Assembly (NCBI RefSeq): GCF_019733395.1
Contig: NZ_JAIHOO010000001.1
Coordinates: forward strand, 3,038,501 to 3,102,500
From: Lysobacter sp. BMK333-48F3
GTDB lineage: Bacteria; Pseudomonadota; Gammaproteobacteria; Xanthomonadales; Xanthomonadaceae
Direction: 5' to 3'
Length of the DNA: 64,000 nt
In this document: piece after piece, positions 50,731 to 60,655 of the stretch
Layout of the letters: each line of letters begins with the position of its first letter
Numbering within the stretch: the first letter of the stretch is position 1
Position numbers and translations under genes: made by a program
The notes under the pieces: generated by a model
What the model was told of the DNA's origin: nothing
Database searches by the model: none
The model's input: the letters and a program-made list of their open reading frames with translations, nothing else

Positions 50731-50776
50731 GCGGGACGGTTGCGGCTGCCGGGCGCGTCGGACCGCCCGGCGGCAG

Positions 50777-50808
50777 GCGGGCCCGGCATGAGGCCGGGCC
50801 CGCGTTTT
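50777..50808 (+). terminator. Terminator of the metzincin gene
   Basis: Perfect 11-base arms (GCGGGCCCGGC and its complement) enclose a 5-base loop, and GTTTTAA follows. Confidence 0.8.
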
Positions 50809-50957
50809 AACCGACAGGCTTGCGCACGGACGGGCCGGCGGGCGGGGCGGGGGAGGGCGCAAGCATGAACGAAACCCGCCCGCCGGGCCGATCCGGGCCG
50901 GCCGATCGGACGATCCGACCGATTTGGGGTGGCCTTGACCCCCCGAAACCCGGATAA

Positions 50958-52391
<1,434 letters not shown>

Positions 52392-52412
52392 GCCCGGTCG
52401 GCTTAGCGTTGC

Positions 52413-52441
52413 AAAAAGCCCCGCATCCGCGGGGCTTTTTT
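52413..52441 (+). terminator. Terminator of purA
   Basis: AAAAAGCCCCGC and GCGGGGCTTTTT enclose ATCC with a long T-tract, 21 bases after the stop. A further 14-base hairpin (GGCGGGGGTCAAGC/GCTTGGCCCCCGCC) lies at 52445-52474. Confidence 0.95.
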
Positions 52442-52474
52442 TGTGGCGGGGGTCAAGCGAGCTTGGCCCCCGCC

Positions 52475-53131
52475 GTCCCTGGGGCTCGAGTCACCGTGCC
52501 GCTTCCTGAGGCGGGCGGAGCGGTCTCCAGATATGTCCCGGTTCGGTGATCGGTCAGTCGGGCCGGGCGGCCAGCGACGTCGAACCGATCCGAGCCATGC
52601 TGCTCGGATGCGCATTTCGTTCATACGGCTTGGCGCACCGTTCCGTGCATACCCATGGACGAGTAGGCAATCGCCGTGAACCAGCGTCGGAAAAATCCGA
52701 ATCGAGCTGAACGATCGGGAGTGGTTCGAGTGACACGGTTCCTCTGTCGCGCGATCGCTAACGAGGAAGGCTGCGCTTGATCGTGAAGAGAGTTCCGAAC
52801 AGTCGCCTGCATGTGTGTCAACCGTTGCGGCTGCGTCACAAAACAGCGCGACCTACGATTTCTCTTCCACGGACAGGTCGACTGTTCAGCCGATGACAAA
52901 GCGCAGAAGAACGCTCAAGCGTATTCGCACATTATCGCCACATTCGATAGCTGCCGCTGCGCGTGCCTTTTTGGGGGCTTGTACGACAACGATCGCGCCA
53001 TCTGCGCCCGAGCCCACGATCTGGATCGGCCATGCCAAGCTTGTCCACTGACGCCGCGACGGGGATAGTGGAGTCTGAGTCCGCTCCATGTCGGCGTAGC
53101 TGACCGCCTCTCGCTCCTTCGAACTTCACGG
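52475..53131. other. Lower-G+C non-coding segment at the left edge of the effector region
   Basis: This 657-base segment has visibly lower G+C than the surroundings. A 52-codon frame at 52893-53051 starts MTKRRRTLKRIRTLSPHSIA and contains AFLGAC, faintly like a lipoprotein signal. It ends soon after and may be the remnant of a gene related to the downstream lipoprotein. No intact gene is claimed. Confidence 0.4.
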
Positions 53132-54031
53132 ATGACTATGAACCGCCTGCTCCGGTCGTTGCCCCATGTATTTCGTCCTTTTGCGGTTGGTCTCGCCGGC
53201 CTGTTGATCGCGTGCCTGCTGGCCGGCTGCCTGGCGCCCTACACCCCCGCGCAAGAATCCTCGTTGCCGGTCGCGGATTGGTTCCCGAATCAGCCCAAGG
53301 CGCAAGCGCTCGCGGTCGCGTCGGAGTTTGGCCGGCTGGAGGAAGTTCGGCGCTTGATGAAGGCCGAAGGAGTCGACCCGGACAAAATCTTCTCCCCTGA
53401 GGGCTATCCGCTCTTGGCCTGGCCGGTCATCACGGAGAGTCCAGAAGGCCTGCGGGAGATGCTGAAGAACGGGGCCGATCCCAATGCGATGCGTCGCTCG
53501 ATGACCACCGATCGCGGCATGCGCAACAACAACAACGCCATGGTGTGGGCAGCCAAGGCGAAAGACCCCATTTATCTAAAGATATTGCTCGATCACGGCG
53601 GCGACCCGAATACCCGCAACTCGAATGACGAGACACTGCTTGAGCAATCCATTCTAGGCGGCGGCGGATGGCCGAACGTCAAGCTTCTGGTTGAGCGTGG
53701 AGCGGACGTTAACGCTCGCAGCAAAGGATCGACCATTCTGGCCGACTTCGCCGGACTCGGCGGATTTCAGCAGGTGCTCTGGCTTCTGGAGCATGGCGCT
53801 GATCCAACTACGGCAGTCGCGCTCCCACCCGACATCCCACCCGAGCGCACCCCCGTTATTGAGAACATCTTCTGGTACCCAAGCAAGCCCGGATTCACGG
53901 AGTGGCAAAAGAAGTGCCAGCAATGGCTATTGGCACACGGGTACAACCGCCCTCCGATGCCTGACCGCCTGCGCAGAATGCGCAAAGCGTTCGGTTACCC
54001 GGACGAAGAGAAAGACATCCCCCTGCTGTAA
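53132..54031 (+). CDS. Ankyrin-repeat lipoprotein, putative immunity protein
   Basis: A 299-residue protein with a lipoprotein signal (GLAGLLIACLLAGC, Cys near residue 33). Four or so ankyrin-type repeats follow at about 60-240, such as GLREMLKNGADPNAM, YLKILLDHGGDPNTR, VKLLVERGADVNARS and VLWLLEHGADPTTA. It lies 29 bases upstream of an XVIPCD-lipase effector. Lipoprotein partners encoded next to such effectors protect the producer's periplasm, so an immunity (X-Tfi) role is inferred. Base composition is lower in G+C than in core genes. Confidence 0.8.
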   Translation: MTMNRLLRSLPHVFRPFAVGLAGLLIACLLAGCLAPYTPAQESSLPVADWFPNQPKAQALAVASEFGRLEEVRRLMKAEGVDPDKIFSPEGYPLLAWPVITESPEGLREMLKNGADPNAMRRSMTTDRGMRNNNNAMVWAAKAKDPIYLKILLDHGGDPNTRNSNDETLLEQSILGGGGWPNVKLLVERGADVNARSKGSTILADFAGLGGFQQVLWLLEHGADPTTAVALPPDIPPERTPVIENIFWYPSKPGFTEWQKKCQQWLLAHGYNRPPMPDRLRRMRKAFGYPDEEKDIPLL

Positions 54032-54060
54032 GCACTCGCTAGAACCGACAAGGAGTCACC

Positions 54061-56469
54061 ATGTTTCCCTCCGTAGAAGCCCTCAAAGAGCGCCAAGCGC
54101 TGCTGAAGCAGTTGCGCGAAAGCGGTGACCCGGCCGCAGTCGCCCGTGCCGACGAGCTGCAACGCACTTACCATGCCGACAACATGGCCGTGCTGGCGAA
54201 GGACACCTACTTGTCGGCGATGGAGCCGAGAGCCCCGGATGAACGCACCCAGCCGCCGCCGGGCTGGATTCGCGCCAGCGAACACCTCGACAAGTTGCGC
54301 GAAGCGGCCCCCGCGCTCAGTGCGCTGAGCAATGAGCAGCTCTTGGACTATCTCAAGCCCGGGGAGTCAGGCTTCCGCGCTGAGATCTACTTGCCCGACC
54401 CGAGCATCCTTGGCCCCGGCTACAAGCCGGTGATCGTACCCAAGGGCTCCGCCGGTGAGGTGATGGGGAAAGACGGCAAGCTCTATGGCACGACGAATGA
54501 AGACTTCATCGCCAACAACTTTCCGCAGTCGGTCGGGCTGAAAACAGACTATTACGACCGCGCCATGGAGCTGGCAACGACCATGGAATTCTATGGCCTT
54601 GTCGCCGAGTACTCCGGTCACTCCCTCGGCGGTGGCATGGCCTCGGCGATGTCGGCCGTAACCGGCAATCCCGCGACGACCTGGAATGCGGCCGGCCTGC
54701 ACCCGGAGACGGCCCGGCGCTTCGCTCGCGAGAACCCTGGAACGCAGGTCCACGACACGTCCCGCTCGGTGGTTTCCTATCAGATCAAGGGCGAGCTGCT
54801 GAACGACGGCGTTCAGCACAACATCGACCGGCTCGATGCGCTTCATCGCGCTCAGTTGGCCGGAGTGCTGCGGGAGACCTGCAAACTGTTGCAGGACGTT
54901 CCCGAAGGCCGAGAGGTTCTGACCACGCAACTCAGCGCTATGTTGCCGCGCCACGCGCAACCTTCGGTACGCGAGTTCGTCAAGACGCTGGCCGAAGGCG
55001 ATACGAATCAACTGCTGCGCGACCTGCCCCTGGCGGCCGGACGCGTCGCACCGCTCGACGACGTCAAAGTATGGGAGAACGGCAGCCTCGCCGACCGCGA
55101 GCAACGCCTGACCCTGACCGAGATTTCCAACTTCGCCGCCCCCGTGCTGGAGACCGCCTATATCACCACCCAGGGCGCGCGCGTGGGCCGCGTGGCGGGT
55201 CAAGCCACCGCCGCCGCGGGCGATATGGCCGCGGCAAACCTGGACGCCAGCGGCGACCTGGTGCGCACGGCGACGGCCAAGGCCGCCGACTTCGCGGATG
55301 TCGTGTCCGGCGTCCAGCACACAGCGGTGCAAGCTGGCGTCCGGCTTACCGGCGAAGGGGCCGCCCAAGCGCGCGTCGCCGCAGGCCGGGTGGAAGCCGC
55401 CATCGACACCGTGCAGGGCGAAGTGCAACTGCGCGGCGCGCAAGCCGGGGCCGGCCTGTTGCGCGGTATCGGCGATCTGGACGTGCTGCCTGACGGCATG
55501 CAACGCTGGGCCAACGACACAGCAGCCAACGTGGAGCGGGGCGGGCAGGTGGCGCACGCGCGCAATCAGGTAGAAGCGGCCCAGGCGCGCTCCGAGGCCC
55601 AATCGGATGCCTCCGGAATCCGCCAGGCCACCTCGGACCGCGTCGTGGACTTGGAGCGGGTGCAGGTCGTGGTCGAGGGCTCGCAGAGGGCCGTGATCGC
55701 CGGCAGCGGCCAGCAGGCGGACGCCGCGCTCGACTCGGGCAGCCGCGCCATTGGCGACATGTCGCGTCACGCCCCCCTGGTTGGGGCAGGCATCGGCGCA
55801 GCGGCTGGCGGCGTGGCGGGGATTCAAGCCAACACCAACCTGGTAGATCTGGTGCAGATCGGGCGCTTCGCTCACGGCTATCACACCCAAGGCGCGGAGG
55901 GCATCGAACGCCATCTGATGACCGAAGCCGTCCTGCCGAGCATGGCCTCGCGAGTCCAGGCCGAGGAGCGCGCGGTTCGTGCCGAGTTCCCGAACTTGAA
56001 CCGGCCCGCGCAGGACGCCCCGGCACAGAAGCCGGCGTCCGGGCCGGACCAGCCCACGCACCCTGATCGCGGCATGCTGGAGCAGATTCGCGAGGGAATG
56101 CGGGCCGCTGACGCCCGCATCGGGAAGCCCTACGACGAGGGCAGCGAGCGTATCAGCCGGTGCTTGTTGGCGGCCTGCAAGGACAATCGGGAAATGCACC
56201 CTGGCAAGGACTACTCGTTGGCGGCCAACGCGTTGAGCCGAGTCGACCATGTGGTTCCTGGCCCGACCGGCAATATGTTCGCGGTCGAGGGCAAGCTGGA
56301 CGACCCGGCCAGCAAGCGAGCCTTCGTGTCCGTCGAGCAGGCGCTGAAGACGCCGGTCGAACAGTCGGACCAGAAGCTGGCGCTCGCCAATCAAGCCATC
56401 GCCCAGGAGCAGGAACGCGAGCGATCGCTGACCCAGAACCAGCAGCGAAGCGGCCCGAGCCTCGGCTAG
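54061..56469 (+). CDS. Putative type IV secretion effector: lipase domain plus XVIPCD
   Basis: An 802-residue protein without a signal peptide. The N-terminal part (to about 290) is a lipase-like alpha/beta-hydrolase with nucleophile Ser188 in EYSGHSLGGGMAS. It is homologous to the second effector (SGFRAEIY, YYDRAMELA, GELLNDGVQHN). The middle (about 370-640) is Ala/Gln-rich, with a glycine-zipper-like APLVGAGIGAAAGGVAGI. The C-terminal 130 residues match the XVIPCD: ALSRVDHVVPGPTGN near residue 727, FAVEGKLDDPASKRAFV and a Gln/Glu-rich tail. XVIPCDs bind VirD4 of the antibacterial Xanthomonadales T4SS. A phospholipase attack on competitors is inferred; no T4SS structural genes are in the window. 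Confidence 0.85.
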   Translation: MFPSVEALKERQALLKQLRESGDPAAVARADELQRTYHADNMAVLAKDTYLSAMEPRAPDERTQPPPGWIRASEHLDKLREAAPALSALSNEQLLDYLKPGESGFRAEIYLPDPSILGPGYKPVIVPKGSAGEVMGKDGKLYGTTNEDFIANNFPQSVGLKTDYYDRAMELATTMEFYGLVAEYSGHSLGGGMASAMSAVTGNPATTWNAAGLHPETARRFARENPGTQVHDTSRSVVSYQIKGELLNDGVQHNIDRLDALHRAQLAGVLRETCKLLQDVPEGREVLTTQLSAMLPRHAQPSVREFVKTLAEGDTNQLLRDLPLAAGRVAPLDDVKVWENGSLADREQRLTLTEISNFAAPVLETAYITTQGARVGRVAGQATAAAGDMAAANLDASGDLVRTATAKAADFADVVSGVQHTAVQAGVRLTGEGAAQARVAAGRVEAAIDTVQGEVQLRGAQAGAGLLRGIGDLDVLPDGMQRWANDTAANVERGGQVAHARNQVEAAQARSEAQSDASGIRQATSDRVVDLERVQVVVEGSQRAVIAGSGQQADAALDSGSRAIGDMSRHAPLVGAGIGAAAGGVAGIQANTNLVDLVQIGRFAHGYHTQGAEGIERHLMTEAVLPSMASRVQAEERAVRAEFPNLNRPAQDAPAQKPASGPDQPTHPDRGMLEQIREGMRAADARIGKPYDEGSERISRCLLAACKDNREMHPGKDYSLAANALSRVDHVVPGPTGNMFAVEGKLDDPASKRAFVSVEQALKTPVEQSDQKLALANQAIAQEQERERSLTQNQQRSGPSLG

Positions 56470-56743
56470 TCGGCATCGGCTCAACCACATCGACTCGACG
56501 CCCGGCAGCTGGGTGCCAGGCTTGTGTTGCCCGGGCCTGGAGGAGCGATGGCAGGACTGTCGCATCCGCATCAAAGTGGTACCCACCGCAACGCATGAGT
56601 GACCCGGCAAGCCGATTCGCCGGGCATAGCCCAATCGCCAAGTCGATTGGTTCCAAATGATCCTCAATAAGGCGATTAAAATACGTCACTGCGGCGTTAT
56701 GCGCTGCGATAACCTGGCCTTCCCTCATCCAGGCCACGCCGTC

Positions 56744-57574
56744 ATGTCGATCGTTTCCACCGCCTCCACCGATGCCTCGCCGCGCAAGAAACGCGTCCTG
56801 ATCGTCTACGCCCATCCCGAACCGCAATCGCTCAACGGCGCGCTCAAGGACGCGACCGTCGAGCGCCTGCTCGCCACCGGCCACGAGGTCGAAGTGACCG
56901 ATCTGTACGCGCAGGGCTGGAAGACCTCGATCGATGCCGGCGACTTCCCGCAGCACGATCCGGACCGGCGCCTGCAGGTGATCGCCGCCTCCGGCCGCGC
57001 CTACGCCGACAACGCCCTGACCGAGGACGTGCGCCGCGAGCAGGACAAGCTGCGCTGGGCCGACGCGGTGATCCTGCAGTTCCCGCTGTGGTGGTTCTCG
57101 ATGCCGGCGATCCTCAAGGGCTGGATCGACCGCGTCTACGCCTTCGGCCTGGCCTACGGCGTCGGCGAGCATTCCGACCGGCGCTGGGGCGACCGCTACG
57201 GCGAAGGCTCGTTCGCCGGCAAGCGGGCGATGCTGTCGGTGACCGCCGGCGGCTGGCGCGACCACTACAGCGCGCGCGGCATCAACGGCTGCATCGACGA
57301 CATCCTGTTTCCGATCACCCACGGCGTGCTGCATTACCCCGGTTTCGAAGTGCTGCCTTCGTTCGTGGTCTATCGCAGCGAACGCGTCGATGCGGCGCAG
57401 TTCGAGCAACTGCGCGCGCAATTGCACGAGCGCCTCGACGGCCTGTGGAGCCAGGCGCCGATTCCGTTCCGGCAGCAGAACGCGGGCGATTACGAGCTGC
57501 CCTCCCTGCGCCTGAAGCCGGGTCTGGAAACGCCCGGCGCGCAAGGCTTCCGACTGCATCTGCGCGCGGACTGA
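56744..57574 (+). CDS. NAD(P)H dehydrogenase (quinone)/flavodoxin-fold oxidoreductase
   Basis: A 276-residue cytosolic flavoprotein of the NQO1/MdaB/KefF family. It has RVLIVYAHPEPQSLNGALKD, VTDLYAQGWKTSIDAGDF, QFPLWWFSMPAILKGWIDRV, FAGKRAMLSVTAGG and GVLHYPGFEVLPSFVVY. It reduces quinones or nitroaromatics with NAD(P)H and FAD. ATG 56744 is the first start near the domain; the frame is open upstream. It lies between the two effector modules but has normal high G+C, so it probably belongs to the core genome. Confidence 0.88.
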   Translation: MSIVSTASTDASPRKKRVLIVYAHPEPQSLNGALKDATVERLLATGHEVEVTDLYAQGWKTSIDAGDFPQHDPDRRLQVIAASGRAYADNALTEDVRREQDKLRWADAVILQFPLWWFSMPAILKGWIDRVYAFGLAYGVGEHSDRRWGDRYGEGSFAGKRAMLSVTAGGWRDHYSARGINGCIDDILFPITHGVLHYPGFEVLPSFVVYRSERVDAAQFEQLRAQLHERLDGLWSQAPIPFRQQNAGDYELPSLRLKPGLETPGAQGFRLHLRAD

Positions 57575-57853
57575 CGGCGCCGGCGCGGCGCCGCCGGACG
57601 GGCCGGGACGGCGGCGCGCCGGCACGTAAACGCCTCGGCCTTGCGGCCATGGCTCGGTGTCGTTTTGTGACCCAGGTCCGCCGCGGCTGCGCGGTCATCG
57701 GCTTCTTGCTAGGCTCGACTCGCCACGGTACGTGGCCGTATGTCGGGGACGACGCGGCTCAGGGGACGCTCCGTGCGCGTCGTTGGATTCGTTCGTTGCC
57801 CGCCCGCGGCGGGCGCCAGGGGTAGATCCGGCAGTGCTCAGGAGGAGTGCAAG

Positions 57854-58516
57854 ATGACAGTGGTAGTAGACGTGCGCGAAATATTCGCCGATCCGGCCGT
57901 GGCCGATCTGGCCGAAGCGGTGGCCGAAGGGGATGCCGCCGAAATCCGTCGACGAGCCGCAGGTGTGGACCTGCGCGTGCGCGGCGACAAGAACGTGACC
58001 CTGCTCGAATGGGCGGTGCTCAACAAGAGCCCGGTCGGGTTGCGCAGCCTGCTCGACCTCGGCGCCGATCCGGCCCAGCCCGGGATCGACGGCAGCACCG
58101 TGGTGCATATGGCGGCGATGGCCAACGACCCGAGCTATCTCGAGGTCTTGCTCGAGTACGGCGCCGATCCCGATACCGCGCATGCGGAAACCGGCATGAC
58201 CCCGTTGAGCTCGGCGCTGATGGGCGGCCGCTCGGTGCAGTTCAAGCGCTTGCTGATCGCCGGCGCCGCCGTCGACCGCGCCGACCGCATGGGCAACACC
58301 GCCCTGCACGTGGCGGCCAAGACCAACCAGCCCGGCGCCGCGCTGGAACTGCTGCAGGCCGGCGCGGATCCGTCGCCGCGCAACGCCCAGAGCGTGACCT
58401 TCCAGCGCTATCTGTTCATGACTCCGCCGAGCGTGCTGAGCGCGTCGGCGCGTCGCGACCGCGATGCGCTGGTGGCGTGGATGCGCGATCGCGGCCACGC
58501 GCTGGAAAACGGTTGA
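57854..58516 (+). CDS. Ankyrin-repeat protein without signal peptide, putative immunity protein
   Basis: A 220-residue protein with five ankyrin repeats (TLLEWAVLNKSPVGLRSLLD, TVVHMAAMANDPSYLEVLLE, PLSSALMGGRSVQFKRLLIA, TALHVAAKTNQPGAALELLQ). The start follows AGGAGGAG. No signal peptide or lipobox is present, and extending upstream adds none. It lies 106 bases before the second XVIPCD lipase, in the same order as the first pair. A cytoplasmic immunity role or a chaperone role for the effector is inferred. Confidence 0.8.
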   Translation: MTVVVDVREIFADPAVADLAEAVAEGDAAEIRRRAAGVDLRVRGDKNVTLLEWAVLNKSPVGLRSLLDLGADPAQPGIDGSTVVHMAAMANDPSYLEVLLEYGADPDTAHAETGMTPLSSALMGGRSVQFKRLLIAGAAVDRADRMGNTALHVAAKTNQPGAALELLQAGADPSPRNAQSVTFQRYLFMTPPSVLSASARRDRDALVAWMRDRGHALENG

Positions 58517-58622
58517 TCCGGCCGCGCGCGACGTCGCCGGTTGCGGCGCGCGGCGCGAGCCTGCCTAGGGAGATACGGAGCCCGGCTTCGCCCGGGTTTC
58601 AGGGATTCAGGGAGAAAGAATC

Positions 58623-59816
58623 ATGAGCGAGCAGTCCCAGCGCACGAACGGTGAGCCTTCGTTCGCCGACCAGGTCCGCGGCCTCGACGCCAAGCCGATC
58701 GACAAGACGATGGCGCGGCTGATGGACGATCTGTACGAACTCGGCCCCGGCGCCGACGGCTTCAAGCCGCTGAGCGCCGATCAGCTGCTCAAGGCCGGCA
58801 TCGACCCGGCCTCGCTGGAAAACCCGGACAGCGGTTTCCGCGCCCGCATCTACGGCGACGAGCAGGGCCGTTACGTGCTGGCGTATTCCGGCACCGACGA
58901 AGGCAAGGACTGGCTGACCAATTTCCGCCAGGGCCTGGGCTTCGAGGACGCGCAGTACAACCAGGCCATCGCCCTGGCGCGCGAGGCGAAGATCGCGTTC
59001 GGCGACCAGGTCGCGATCACCGGCCATTCGCTCGGTGGCGGTCTCGCCGGCGCGGCCTCGATCAGCACCGGCATTCCGGCGGTGACCTTCAACGCGTCGG
59101 GCGTGCACGACAAGACCCTGGAGCGGATCGGCATCGACGCCGACGCGGCCAAGCAAGAGGTCGCGCACAACGGCCAGATCCGCCGTTTCGCGGTCAAGAA
59201 CGAGATCCTGACCGATCTGCAGGAGCACAGCATTCCGCTGAAATGGGCGATGCCCGATGCGGTCGGGCACAAGATCGAACTGCCCGATCCGGATCCGCAA
59301 TCGTTCTGGCGGCGGATGATCCCGGGCAACGGGATCAAGCACGGCATCGACGTGCACTACATCGAAGCGGTGATCAAGGCGCAGGAAATGGCCTACCCCG
59401 AGCGCCGCGGCGCGGCCCTGGATGCGCCGGAAGCGCCGGTGCGCACGGCCGCCGCCGCGGATTGGGCGCAACCGGGCCATTCGCATCGTGCGATGTACGA
59501 TCAGGCGCTGCACGGCCTGCAGGGACTCGACGGCAAAGGCCTGGAATTCCGCGGCGAGCAAGGCGTGCGCAATGCCGCCGCGCACGCGACTCTGGACGCG
59601 CGCGCCAACGGCCTGGAGCGGATCGACCACGTGGTGCCGGGACGCGACGGCAGCGGGTTCTTCGTCGTCCAGGGCGCGCTCGAAGACCCGGGCCATCGCC
59701 GGGTGTTCCTCGACCAGGACCGCGCCGTGTCGACGCCGCCGCCGGCCCCGGCCGCCGCGCAAGCCGAGCAGGCCGTCGCGCAGCAGGCCGAAACCCGGCG
59801 CGCGGTGATGAGCTGA
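58623..59816 (+). CDS. Putative type IV secretion effector: class 3 lipase-like domain plus XVIPCD
   Basis: A 397-residue protein, no signal peptide. The lipase-like domain (about 30-265) has YVLAYSGTDEGKDWLTNFRQ before the nucleophile elbow ITGHSLGGGLAGAAS with Ser136. This oxyanion-hole segment is better preserved than in the first effector. The XVIPCD (about 290-397) has HSHRAMYDQALHGLQGLDGK, GLERIDHVVPGRDGSGFFVV near residue 334, DPGHRRVFLDQDRA and a Gln/Ala-rich tail. It probably travels through an X-T4SS encoded elsewhere. Confidence 0.87.
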   Translation: MSEQSQRTNGEPSFADQVRGLDAKPIDKTMARLMDDLYELGPGADGFKPLSADQLLKAGIDPASLENPDSGFRARIYGDEQGRYVLAYSGTDEGKDWLTNFRQGLGFEDAQYNQAIALAREAKIAFGDQVAITGHSLGGGLAGAASISTGIPAVTFNASGVHDKTLERIGIDADAAKQEVAHNGQIRRFAVKNEILTDLQEHSIPLKWAMPDAVGHKIELPDPDPQSFWRRMIPGNGIKHGIDVHYIEAVIKAQEMAYPERRGAALDAPEAPVRTAAAADWAQPGHSHRAMYDQALHGLQGLDGKGLEFRGEQGVRNAAAHATLDARANGLERIDHVVPGRDGSGFFVVQGALEDPGHRRVFLDQDRAVSTPPPAPAAAQAEQAVAQQAETRRAVMS

Positions 59817-59842
59817 GGCGTCGTCGGACCTATCGGCGGCGA

Positions 59843-59874
59843 CGCGAACGGCGGCCTGCGGGCCGCCGTTCGCG
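59843..59874. terminator. Palindromic terminator between convergent genes
   Basis: Perfect 14-base arms (CGCGAACGGCGGCC and its complement) enclose TGCG, with TTTGCGG on the plus side. It lies between the stops of the effector and decarboxylase-family genes and can serve both. Confidence 0.8.
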
Positions 59875-59883
59875 TTTGCGGCC

Positions 59884-60348
59884 TCAGCCCTTCCAGGCGC
59901 CGACCGGCTGGCGCACGGCGACGTTGAGGCGGTTCCAGACGTTGATGTTGGCGATCGCCACCACCAGCGCCGCCAGCGCGGCCTCGTCGTAGTGGCGCGC
60001 GGCTTCGTCCCAGACCTCGTCCGAGACCGCATCCGGCCGGTCGCTGATCCGGGTCAGGGCTTCGGCCAAGGCCAGCGCGGCGCGCTCGGACGCATCGAAA
60101 TACGGCGCCTCGCGCCAGGCCGCGACCGCGAACAGGCGTTCGTCGCTCTCGCCGGCCTTCCTGGCCATCTTGGCGTGCATGTCCACGCAGGCGCCGCAGC
60201 CGTTGATCTGGCTGGCGCGCAGTTCGATCAGCGCCAGCGTGGCCGCGCTGACGCCCTTGTGTTCGACCGAGGCTTTCAGCGCCCACAGCGCCTGCATCGT
60301 GTCCTGGTGGATGAGGGCCGGGTGGTTGATACGGGCCTGGATCTGCAT
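59884..60348 (-). CDS. Carboxymuconolactone decarboxylase/AhpD-family protein
   Basis: A 154-residue protein. The CMD core has LIELRASQINGCGACVDMHA with the redox Cys pair (CGACVDMH), then DERLFAVAAWREAPYFDASE. This family includes AhpD-type alkylhydroperoxidases. It is divergent from an ECF41-like sigma factor, and CMD genes are the classic partner of ECF41 genes. Two TGTCACG-N16-CGTC promoters lie upstream on its strand. ATG 60348 follows GGAGCGAACCC. Confidence 0.9.
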   Translation of the reverse strand: MQIQARINHPALIHQDTMQALWALKASVEHKGVSAATLALIELRASQINGCGACVDMHAKMARKAGESDERLFAVAAWREAPYFDASERAALALAEALTRISDRPDAVSDEVWDEAARHYDEAALAALVVAIANINVWNRLNVAVRQPVGAWKG

Positions 60349-60421
60349 GGGTTCGCTCCTGTTCGGTGGGGTGGGGTCGTAGCGCATCGGAATCGGCGCG
60401 ACCGCGCCGCTTCGACGGGCT

Positions 60422-60448
60422 GACGGATCGCGGCGCGCAAACGTGACA
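60422..60448 (-). promoter_or_regulatory. ECF41-type promoter for the CMD gene
   Basis: On the minus strand, TGTCACG (60448-60442), a 16-base spacer and CGTC (60425-60422). It fits the ECF41 consensus TGTCACA-N16/17-CGTC and lies about 75 bases before the CMD start. Confidence 0.75.
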
Positions 60449-60500
60449 GCGGCGGCGTGGCGGCTGTCGGCGGGCTGCGCGAGGCGCCGACATCGGGTCC

Positions 60501-60527
60501 GACGCGGCAGGGCGCGCAAACGTGACA
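60501..60527 (-). promoter_or_regulatory. Second ECF41-type promoter, minus strand
   Basis: On the minus strand, TGTCACG (60527-60521), a 16-base spacer and CGTC (60504-60501). It is identical in layout to the other two. It may be a distal promoter for the CMD gene. Confidence 0.65.
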
Positions 60528-60598
60528 AGCTGCGGCGCGTCGCTGGCGCAGTGGAGCAGGCGCCGATAAGGTGGCCCGCCGGTGCGCCGCATCGCGCT

Positions 60599-60625
60599 TG
60601 TCACGTTTGCGCGCGCTGCCGCGTC
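60599..60625 (+). promoter_or_regulatory. ECF41-type autoregulatory promoter of the sigma gene
   Basis: TGTCACG (60599-60605), a 16-base spacer and CGTC (60622-60625), 31 bases before the sigma factor ATG. Together with the minus-strand sites it implies that the sigma factor controls itself and its divergent partner. Confidence 0.75.
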
Positions 60626-60655
60626 GAACCTGGGAACCCCTACCGGAATCGCTCC

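Noticed and set aside
52811..53068. Cys-rich 85-codon frame
   Set aside because: No ribosome site, no family resemblance, and it overlaps a competing frame in low-complexity intergenic DNA.
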